DNA from: Stenocarpella maydis
Lineage: Eukaryota > Ascomycota > Sordariomycetes > Diaporthales > Diaporthaceae
Assembly: GCA_002270565.1 (NCBI GenBank)
Contig: NQMI01000213.1
Span: 12,144-48,935 of the forward strand
DNA length: 36,792 bases
Direction: 5' to 3'
Shown here: piece after piece, positions 23,598 to 31,515 of the stretch
How the letters are laid out: each line of letters opens with the position of its first letter
Position numbering within the stretch: the first letter of the stretch is position 1
The notes under the pieces: model-generated
Databases searched by the model: none
What the model saw: the letters and a program-made list of their open reading frames with translations, nothing else
What the model was told of the DNA's origin: nothing
Translations under genes and position numbers: made by a program

Positions 23598-24308
23598 ATG
23601 GACCCGCAGACCATATCCATCTTGCTGTTGGGTGATGAGGCAGTAGGAAAGACAACCTTCCTATCGTGCGTGTTGCGCCGGTCCTGTTACTCTGCCCCTT
23701 GGGCTTACAACTGACATTGCGCAGACGGATCAGCCAGGGGCACAGCAACCTCGTGGGCACCAAGCGGATAACTCTCCTCAAGGACATAGATCAGCCCTTC
23801 ACGTTTGAGATCTCGTTTGGAAAGCGGAAGTATCGATTAGAGTTCTATGACACGTCCAGTCCCGAGAACTGGAGGCTCCTACGGCCAGACCTAGTCCTCA
23901 TCTGCTATGATATAAGCCAGCGCCTGAGTCTCATCAACCTCCAGCGACTCGTGCGTAGTCATTACACCTCCCATTCTCCGCGCCCCGCGCCCTATCATGC
24001 CTCACTAACCGCAGTCCTGCCAATAGTGGATCAAAGAAGTCCGCTCGACATTCCTCTTTGAGAGCACGCTCCCCCTGGCCGTGCTCGGCCTGAAGCGGGA
24101 CCTGAGGTCTGAGGATGACCCCAACGGCATAATCTATCCGCAGGAGGCATACCGGTCCGCGGCAGAGATCAGGGCAGACAAGTACATGGAATGCTCGGCG
24201 GTGACGGGGGAGCTTCTCCAGCTGGCCTTTGAGGAGATATGCCAGATGGCTGTCAAGACGATGAGCGCCGGGGGCGGCCAGAGCGATGGGGGGTGCTGTT
24301 TGATGTGA
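23598..24308 (+). CDS. Atypical Rho-family small GTPase with CaaX end
   Basis: Three exons: 23598-23665, 23725-23950, 24027-24308 (introns 59 and 76 bp); 191 residues, normal for Ras/Rho proteins. The P-loop is intact (GDEAVGKT, 12-19). The position equal to Cdc42 Gly12 is Glu14. The switch II motif, normally DTAGQE, reads DTSSPE (65-70), so both the DxxG glycine and the catalytic glutamine are missing. The base-recognition motif is LKRD (120-123) instead of NKxD/TKxD, and ECSA (153-156) is kept. The C terminus CCLM is a CaaX box, so prenylation and membrane attachment are expected. From known Ras/Rho chemistry I infer weak or no GTP hydrolysis, as in Rnd-type proteins; this is not shown. It ends 152 bp from the convergent Rpc9 gene. 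Exact ortholog not recognised. Confidence 0.85.
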
Positions 24309-24460
24309 TATCAGTGCTGGCGTCGTTGGTGTCGGGCCGCGTGCGCTCTAAGCAGGCCTGTAAGGATCTAGGTGCCATGACCGGGCGATACAATAGGTAT
24401 GCCTGTGGGCAATGTTTGGAATGCTGCACAAAAATTATCGACCAAGACCAGACCGGGTGA

Positions 24461-24939
24461 TCATTCCTCCGCGGCTTCCTTGACCGGGAGAGGCCCGAGA
24501 ACCTCCTCTATGATGCCGAGGATTTCCTGCTGCTTCTCCTCGTCGAAGCGCGACTCAATGTCCTCGACACAGGCGGCCAGGACGGCGGGGTTGTCGGGTC
24601 GCAGGTTGATGATCATGATGGTCTCGCCCTTGGTCAGGTCATAGTCTCGCAGCCTCTCGACCAGGCGGCCGATACTGGTGGGATTATATGTGATGGGCCG
24701 CTGGCTGAGGGGATCCGGCTGGGTGCGCAGCTGGTCAATGACCTGGGGCGGCAGGGTGAGCTTCTGAGCGGTCTCTGGTGGTGTCTGTGATCTGGACTTA
24801 CCTCCTTGGTGACTGTTTGGAGGTTCCTGGGGATCTGCTTCTTCCTGTGGGGTAGCTTGGCCTTTTGCTGCTCGTTCAGGAGGTGTTGGTAGACCTCGAA
24901 GTTGGTCAATATGGCGCTCTGAGACTCGAGGATCTTCAT
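24461..24939 (-). CDS. RPC17: RNA polymerase III subunit Rpc9 (Rpc17/CRCP)
   Basis: Two exons on the minus strand, 24939-24802 and 24742-24461, joined over a 59-bp intron (GTAAGT donor, CCCCAG acceptor, CTCAC branch-like site); 139 residues, close to the family's length. The N terminus MKILESQSAILTNFEVYQHL is the family signature. After the splice, TVTKEVIDQLRTQPDPLS gives the expected continuation. The C-terminal helical HRDC-like part follows, with RLVERLRDYDLTKGE (about 74-88) and MIINLRPDNPAVL. In yeast the protein pairs with Rpc25 as the stalk of Pol III and contacts initiation factor TFIIIB. A nearer acceptor would leave a 38-bp intron and add seven residues; the 59-bp intron is preferred for length and homology. 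The gene is convergent with the GTPase and divergent from PRS. Confidence 0.9.
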
Positions 24940-25348
24940 GATGGCTGTCTGAATGTGCCTAGGTGGGTGTGGGGGAAGGTGAGATTTAGTTTTAGTGTGA
25001 GGATCTCGATCTCTTCGCCCTGAGTACTACGTAAAATGGTTTGTGCTGCAGGTGGCCGAATGCGAGTTAGGTGACGGGGATCTTTGTGAATGAGGCTACC
25101 CGGCTAAGGCAGGATAATGATGCAGTGCAACGTGCGAATGGTTCCTCGTAGCTGCAGCTCGTGCCTGTGTCTGGTTTTTATTTTTTTGGGGGGGGGTTTT
25201 CTTTGTTCTTTTTGCGTAGCACGGAACCGGTAAATTTTACTGCAACGTGCCTCTCAGCCCTACAAGTACATAGCATTTATTTGATCACTTTTGCTCCAGA
25301 ACATTCTTTTTCCACGCATGCTCAGTGCACGCGGCTAAACTCAGCGGA

Positions 25349-25381
25349 GATGCAAGATGCAAGACGCAAGATGCAAGACGC
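25349..25381. repeat. 7-bp tandem repeat (AAGAYGC)n
   Basis: Alternating AAGATGC and AAGACGC units, about four and a half copies. The regular T/C alternation suggests a 14-bp higher-order unit. Confidence 0.85.
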
Positions 25382-25923
25382 GAGCTGCTCGCTCTCGCTC
25401 TCTCTGCGCCCATGTCGTGGATTGAAACAGCCTTGCAGCTAGAAACACGGGCAAGTGGCAGAATCCCTAGAGGCTCCTCCGTTTCCGGGCGGCACATAGT
25501 ACCAGTACGGAGTACGGAGTACCTGTCGCAATTACCCCCAGATATTGTTGTATACTAATGGGAGGGCAATTATAGGCGAGCCAGTGTCGGACCCCACCCG
25601 TGCCTCGTGCTGAAGCGCGCTAGAATAAGAGGCGGGGTACTGCTGAAGGACCAACTGCTAGAGGCACCAAGGTTTAGGTAGGTATGTACCGTTGAGTCTG
25701 CCTGGATACCTGGGGACGAAGCGAATTCAGCAAGCAGCAGCTGGTACCGTCAACCCCTGTGTCTGCAAAGGCGGTGTCCCGCAGCAGAGGCCTGCACCAC
25801 ACGAGGGTCTGGGGTCCGGGTCGAGCATGCATGTGCTTGGTCAAGGCGAGTGTGCTGCATCCAATTTTTTTTTTCTCCTTGCCCGGCTGCCCGTCGCAGA
25901 CTTGGCCTGACAGCCTTCCTCTC

Positions 25924-25995
25924 ATGGCTCAATCCTCAGTCCTCGCTTCTCATTCATGCTGCGATCCGACTCTTGACACCATGGTTCCTCTGTGA
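25924..25995 (+). other. Possible upstream ORF (23 codons) in the PRS leader
   Basis: ATG at 25924 opens a frame of 23 codons with a second in-frame ATG at 25981 and a stop at 25993-25995, about 290 bp before the PRS start and inside CT-rich leader-like sequence. It would count as a uORF only if transcription starts upstream of it, which I cannot tell. Confidence 0.25.
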
Positions 25996-26288
25996 CGATA
26001 CCCCCTGAGACAATCCACTGTCTGTCGGCCGCCTGCCTACTTCTGCATCTACAAGACTTGTCTCTGGTGTTGTGTCGTTGACTCTTTTATCCACGCCTAT
26101 CCTCGGCAATTTTTGGTGACGTCGGCGGCCCACGATCTTGATCCTGTCCTTGGCTCTGCACACTCGCCTGTACGCTCTCCCCGAACCCCTGACGACAGAC
26201 ACTCTCGCAGCCTCGCCCATATTGTATCTGCAGCCGTCGCCGCCCGTCTCCGAGTGACATTCTAAGTCCCCGTATCCACAGAGCAAAC

Positions 26289-28128
26289 ATGGTCCGCAAT
26301 CTCGTCATCCTCGGGGGCAACTCCCACCCAGAGCTCGTCAACAATATCTGCAACTTCCTCGGTGTCCCCCAGTGCGACCGCATTCTCTCGAAGTTCGAGG
26401 TCGGCGAGAGCAGATGTGAGATCAAGGAGACGGTCCGCGGGAAGGATGTCTACATCATCCAGACCGCTGGCACCCAGGATCCTGCCGACAAAGTCAACGA
26501 CCACTTTATAGAAACCTGCATCAGTCAGGAACCCCCCCCCTCCGAGCGAGCTCACACTCCTGGCCGGTCTACTGACGACGCCCCATAGTGGTCTCTGCTT
26601 GCAAGACTGGCTCGGCCAAGAGGGTCACTGCAGTGCTGCCCCTCTTCCCATACTCGCGACAGCCTGATTTGCCCTACAACAAGTCCGGCGCACCCCTCAA
26701 CAAGGCACCCAGCGACACCTCTGGAAAGTACACCTTCGAGAGCGTCCCGGCCACCCCTGGCCCCGGACTGCCCAGGAGCGATACCCTCAGCAGCGGCATT
26801 GACATTACTAAGATGATGGCCAAGGCGGCTCTTGTCAATGGCAACGGTAACGGCCGGGCCAACGGAGACTCGTCACACCACGGTGCAGATGGTGCGAAGG
26901 CTAGGAACCACGCCGAGTCTGTCTCGTCCGTGACGGGAAACTACACTACCCACGACTACGAGAATCCCCAGATGATCAATGCCTTCCAGGCGAAGCCGGG
27001 CTACAAGCAATGGGTCGCTCAGGCCGGCACACTAGTGGCGGATCTGTTGACTTGCGCGGGCGCGGATCATGTATGTGTCTCCTGACAAGAGCTAATACAC
27101 CTTGCGCGACCCATCAACCAAACAAGAACCAGACGAGTGTCTGTTGTTCTTAAAAACGGTCAACCTGGGCTCTCATCGCAATTTCTTTTCACTCTTTCTC
27201 TGGGGTTAGTATATAACACTAACTTCTGTTTCCCCAGATCATCACGATGGATTTGCATGATCCTCAGTTAGTATATTTCCTTGTGCACACACGCGCGCAC
27301 GCACGCGCACGCACGCCATTGTGTTCCCGGTTCATTCCGTCGCGTATGTGTGACGCTGTGACTCAAGTCAGGTGCTGGCCCAGTGTCTCGTGCCTTAAAA
27401 TTCCGCAAGTGCGGGTCGCCATGAGGTTTTGTGCCAGAAACGGCCATGGCCTGCTAGCTCTCCCGATCTCGGCGGGCAGCTGGTGCTGACGTTGAATTCG
27501 TGCAAAGGTACCAAGGATTCTTTGACATTCCCGTGGATAACCTCTACGGCAAGCCATTGCTGCAACGGTATATTGAACGCAACATCCCCGGGTACCGAGA
27601 CGCCGTCATCGTCAGCCCGGATGCCGGAGGCGCAAAGCGTGCGACCGCCATCGCTGATCGCCTGGGCCTGAGCTTCGCCCTGATCCACAAGGTAGGTCCT
27701 TTGAGCACATGTATGCCCACGCTTGGCTGATACTGACCAAGTTGCAGGAGCGTCGCCCCACCAGGATCTCGGACCGCCAGAACGCCACCATGATGCTCGT
27801 CGGTGACGTGACAAACCGGCCCTGCATCCTGGTCGACGATTTGGCTGACACGGCAAACACCATCACGAGGGCTGCGAAGCTTCTCAAGAAGGATGGTGCC
27901 ACCACCGTCTACGCCCTCGTCACGCATGGCATCCTCAGCGGCGATGCCATCGAGCGCATCAATGCATCGGCCATTGACAAGATCATTGTCACCAATACCG
28001 TGCCGCAGCACCGCCACAAGGCAGCCTGCCCCAAGCTCGAGGTGCTCGATGTCTCCCACATCTTCGCCGAGGCCATCCGACGAGTGCACCATGGTGAATC
28101 CATCAGCGCACTTTTCCCACACGATTGA
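26289..28128 (+). CDS. Ribose-phosphate pyrophosphokinase (PRPP synthetase), insertion-bearing fungal Prs5/Prs1 type
   Basis: Five exons: 26289-26523, 26589-27070, 27238-27266 (only 29 bp), 27508-27691, 27748-28128; introns of 65, 167, 241 and 56 bp; 436 residues. The enzyme makes PRPP from ribose-5-phosphate and ATP for nucleotide, histidine and tryptophan synthesis. Visible motifs are [11 protein letters not shown] near the start, [15 protein letters not shown] (89-103, ATP site), MDLHDPQ (243-249), [28 protein letters not shown], and the PRPP loop [10 protein letters not shown] (339-348). Between about 104 and 216 an insertion rich in S, G, N and A splits the flexible-loop region. Bacterial and human enzymes of about 315-320 residues lack it; insertions of this kind are known in yeast Prs1 and Prs5. 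The paralog number is uncertain. Fungal PRS proteins usually work as mixed complexes. Confidence 0.9.
27284..27317 (+). repeat. CA/CG-rich microsatellite inside a PRS intron
   Basis: GCACAC...CGCGCACGCACGCGCACGCACG lies within the 241-bp third intron, which is long for this gene. Alternating purine-pyrimidine of this kind is slippage-prone and could make the intron length vary between strains. Confidence 0.85.
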
Positions 28129-28960
28129 GCAAGGCAAAGCACATCTGAGACACATTCCTCGATGAGGGCTTCGGGGCGCGAGTGTTAGTCGTATTCATGA
28201 TCATCTTTGGCGTTCAGGAGGGTGGCATGCCTACGGCATGGGTAAGGAAACAACTGCACCTTGATGTCCGGAGTTGGCAGGTTAGATCTGATTCACCAAG
28301 TCTCCCATATGGGGAGAACAAAAAAAGAGCAAAAGCGAAAACCCAAAACAAGCACTGAGCGGCGTTAAGAGATCATTGTATGGCGCGAGGTGGCTTTCGT
28401 TGCCATTTTGACCCGGCCAGAGACCCATCAATGCTCCTCGGTGCGCGTGCACTTATTTCAGCGAGAACCCGGCAACGGTGTCCAGTCTAGTAGGGTGCAT
28501 CACACTTGAATTGGTTGCTACACACGTTATAAGCAGACTAACAGCGGAGAGACCGGCCGCCCCCATCGTGCCCCAGGCCCGCTGGGGAAAACGCGTGTCA
28601 TACAAGTATAAATACATCGTACGTACAAGTTGGCCACTCGTGGCAGATAGCTTGCCTGCACTGGATAGCACGTGATTCGACTTGCAATTTCCTGACCAGC
28701 GAACAACACCCATATGTGTAACCAATAAAATGCGGTGGACCCTTGGCTCGAGCGGAACTGTCCGCCCTACTGGGCCTGACGATAGCTTCGCGTCGACGGC
28801 CAGGTCCTTGGTTGGGATCTACGGCGACCCTCCGGATATTTACCCGCTTGCCCTGTGTACCCACCTGGATCACGGATCGCACTTCCCCCGGAAACTTTCA
28901 TGTCTATACTTTACCTCATTATTAGCGTTTGTGTTCTATAGACTATTTATATTCTTCAAG
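28129..28960. other. PRS 3' flank, gene-less, up to the AT-rich boundary
   Basis: GC-normal DNA with no ORF over 96 codons and no motif; it includes an A-rich tract near 28319-28330. Composition collapses to AT-rich between about 28910 and 28980, the right edge of the gene block. Confidence 0.5.
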
Positions 28961-29120
28961 TTCCTCTATTAAGGCAGAATAGCAGTAGTTATCCTAATAG
29001 GATAAAAAATAGGTATAGATAATAACTAATTAAAGTTAACTATAATATATATATATATATATAGACTAATTATATTCTTTAAGCTCTTCTCCTTAGTTAG
29101 AATAAATAATAATTAATGTA
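28961..29120. other. AT-rich DNA before the inverted-repeat element
   Basis: AT-rich with an (AT)n run at about 29045-29061; no ORF. It ends in the TA that flanks the element starting at 29121. Confidence 0.5.
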
Positions 29121-29632
29121 GTTTACTAGTAAGTAGACCGTATAGTGAGTAGTGGATTAATTTTTCAACTTCTATCTTCTTTAATTTAAATATACATATT
29201 ACTAATATTTAATATATATATGAAGATATATATAATTTTAAAGCTACTTTAAATCTTAATACTATTTAATAACAATATTATTATACTTGTTAATTTATTA
29301 TATAAAGAATTAGAGTTAAAAACATAAATTTAATATATAGCTATATAAAAAGAAAAAAGTTTTAAAAACTTATTTTTTAGTCCGCCTACCTTACTTAATA
29401 TTTAATAGATTTAATTATAAATTTAGATCTATGTTTATATCTTAATAAAGAATAATATATACTCAAAGATCCTTATTATATAAATATTTAAATTATATAT
29501 ATATATTTATTTAATTTTGTTCAAGAATAAGCGTGCAGCCTTTAATATTCCCTAATGTACCCTTTTATTAGTATTCCCAGCAAAAAGGTACCTACTAATT
29601 CACTGACTAGTACAGTCCACTTACTAGTAAAC
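29121..29632. mobile_element. 512-bp MITE-like element with terminal inverted repeats and TA target duplication
   Basis: The left end GTTTACTAGTAAGTAGACCG (29121-29140) is matched by the reverse complement of the right end (29613-29632), which reads GTTTACTAGTAAGTGGACTG: 18 of 20 bases. Weaker inverted similarity reaches about 40 bp inward with small gaps. Both ends are flanked by TA (29119-29120 and 29633-29634), as for Tc1/mariner-type insertions. The interior is AT-rich with no coding trace, so it is either a MITE or a heavily RIP-mutated deletion derivative. The differences between the two ends are C/T or G/A changes. Confidence 0.75.
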
Positions 29633-30016
29633 TATATTACTTCTAAGGAATAAAAAATAATTAGTTTATAATATGTGCTTTTTATAATAATCATTTACTT
29701 AACATTAAACTATAAACTACTATTTTGCATTATAAGGCTTAGTTTTAAATTATAGCTAAATAGCCCCTAATATTTATTAATGTATACTAGTAATCAGGCA
29801 GGAAGGTACGGCTATAGGCTAATTTTAATGCTTAAAGTCCTTAATTAGAAGCAGGTATATACTACAGGCTAATTCTTATACTTAGTTACTCATTTATAGT
29901 ATGATGATTAGAGGGTTTTCAAGTCCGTTAAACCTGAAAGACCAAGGGTTTATATTCAGATTACATTATTAGGCGGTTGTTAAGCAATATCATTTGGCTA
30001 ACAATAATCACTTAGC
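29633..30016. other. AT-rich DNA between the MITE-like element and the LTR
   Basis: No ORF. AGGCTAATT occurs twice (about 29816 and 29873). Bases 29880-29970 weakly resemble a tRNA-derived sequence (see rejected items). Otherwise nothing identifiable. Confidence 0.4.
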
Positions 30017-30290
30017 TGTAAGGCTACCCAGTTGGTGAGACTAAATACTTAGATTAATAACTAAAGAGTCTGTTCTATGAAAGCTATCTACTATAGTGAT
30101 GACCATATCTTATATATATATTCCAACTCTTCAGTAGCTTAATAGGATTAATAGTAATTTTATTAATTAGGTATTGCTTAATGGAGTTAATATAGATCTC
30201 ATTAATTCTAATGGGTCCCTAACCCTAACCCTAATAAGGTAGCGTTACTAATTAGATCAAGTGTTTGGCTAGCTTAGGGATTACCCCGCT
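30017..30290 (-). repeat. LTR copy, 3' LTR of the right gypsy element (in element orientation)
   Basis: Starts TGTAAGGCTACCC at 30017 on the plus strand and aligns with 3827-4040 in the same orientation. It has fewer C-to-T changes than the left copy (GGCTACCCAG here, AGCTATCTAG there). The right edge is uncertain: GTGTTTGGCTAGCTTA near 30270-30287 may match GTGTTGGCTCATAACA at the end of the other copy. It contains three CCCTAA units at about 30223-30241. Confidence 0.6.
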
Positions 30291-30433
30291 AAGGTTAAGG
30301 GTGCTTTTTACAGTAGTTAACCGCCAATACTAAGTGGTTTATAATACTATCTCTCTCCTTACTTCTTTTATCCTTAAAAGTATTTCTATAAGTAATTCTA
30401 GGTTTATCCGTATTCTCATTTATACCTTCTTAA

Positions 30434-31099
30434 TTCATTATATCAGGTAGGGTTACTAAGTCTTATCCCATAAAGTCTTTCTCTATTACCAAGCATAAGG
30501 CCGCTCTTCTTTTTGCTATTACTTTAAAGGGCAGCATCATCCCTATGCCTTATTCCTACTATAAAGAATATAACCTGGCTAAGGACTGCAAGGTTGCAAA
30601 TTTAGAGTCTACCTACTATTAGACCTATATCCGCCTTAATTTATCCAATTGCAACATTCAAGGTCTCACTCCTAATCAGCTAAATCAGGTTACTCTAACA
30701 TACTATTAGTTAGAGGAGGAGCTGGAGGCTATAGAGGAGGAGGCCTAGCGGCTAAACGCAAGGATCCTACACCTTTATAAATAGAAGCAGATATAGTATG
30801 AGAAGATAATATATATGGTTCATTAGGGTATTAATAATATGGAGGAGCTAGAATGTATAGAGAAGGAGGAGGCTAAAGTAGAGCGGGTGCAGATTACCGC
30901 GTAATCCGCTAAGGCTGCATAAAGGAGTTCCATAGAGGAGGCTGGTGGAATGGTATCGTAAGAGGCTTGGCTATATTCCGAGGGTAAGGTTAGTATTTTT
31001 AATTAGAGTTCCTTAATGAGTAATGGTACTAGCTGGTCTGAATTTATAGATACTGGTAATAAAGGGGGTGTACCTATAGGTAGCTTATCTAGTGCTTAA
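30434..31099 (+). pseudogene. Decayed plus-strand ORF, coiled-coil-like, antisense to the gypsy pol
   Basis: One frame stays readable for about 220 codons with no frameshift, interrupted by ten stops, all TAG or TAA, as RIP would create from CAG/CAA or TGG. Readable parts include KAALLFAITLKGSIIPMPYS, an acidic heptad-like stretch (LEEELEAIEEEA, about 30715-30748) and EELECIEKEEAKVERVQ (about 30844-30894), with a tail near SWSEFIDTG. It starts about 144 bp after the LTR and runs toward the chromodomain end of the minus-strand pol. Possibly an accessory or gag-like ORF of the retroelement, or a gene it captured. I do not know its function. Confidence 0.55.
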
Positions 31100-31515
31100 T
31101 TTTATTATTAGGAATGAAATTTGTGTTAATGCTATCTGACTAGTTCTGGCTTCTAGCTGCTTCTTAGTCTACTAGTTATGCTATATTATCCTGATCCTAT
31201 TTTCTTATAACTAGTACCCATTGGAGCGTGGGGTGTGAATACTGGTATTCATTTAGGTGGTTTTTAGGCGTGACTGATATTTAGGGTATTAATTGGAAAG
31301 GGTGACTAGTATTAACGCGTTTTTCTAAGGAGATAACTAATAACTGGTTTTAATTATTCTTATTATAACTAGTCTCCTATTGGTTATCTCCCTTATTTCA
31401 GCTATAGTAAAGACTGAGGTTTGTTATATAGTTTCATTATAATATTAGTCTATTATAATTCATTATATATAGGGCTTCTAGGCCGTATTTCTAGCTCCTA
31501 GGGCTGTTTTATAGT

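Larger units (their letters stand above)
24940..26288. promoter_or_regulatory. Divergent spacer between Rpc9 and the PRPP synthetase
   Basis: 1.35 kb without a credible gene. It holds a run of G (about 25189-25197), a 7-bp tandem repeat (25349-25381) and a GTACGGA direct repeat (about 25505-25522). A CT-rich stretch (about 25900-26280), with a small ORF, probably contains the PRS leader. The overlapping 70-110 codon ORFs on both strands look like chance. Confidence 0.5.

Noticed and set aside
13174..28128. Gene block considered as a biosynthetic or defence cluster
   Set aside because: The six genes belong to unrelated housekeeping pathways with mixed orientations; no backbone enzyme, transporter or regulator is present.
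29880..29970. tRNA- or SINE-like sequence (B-box-like GGGTTTATATTCA)
   Set aside because: No consistent cloverleaf or matching acceptor stem; A-box similarity is weak and the region is AT-rich.
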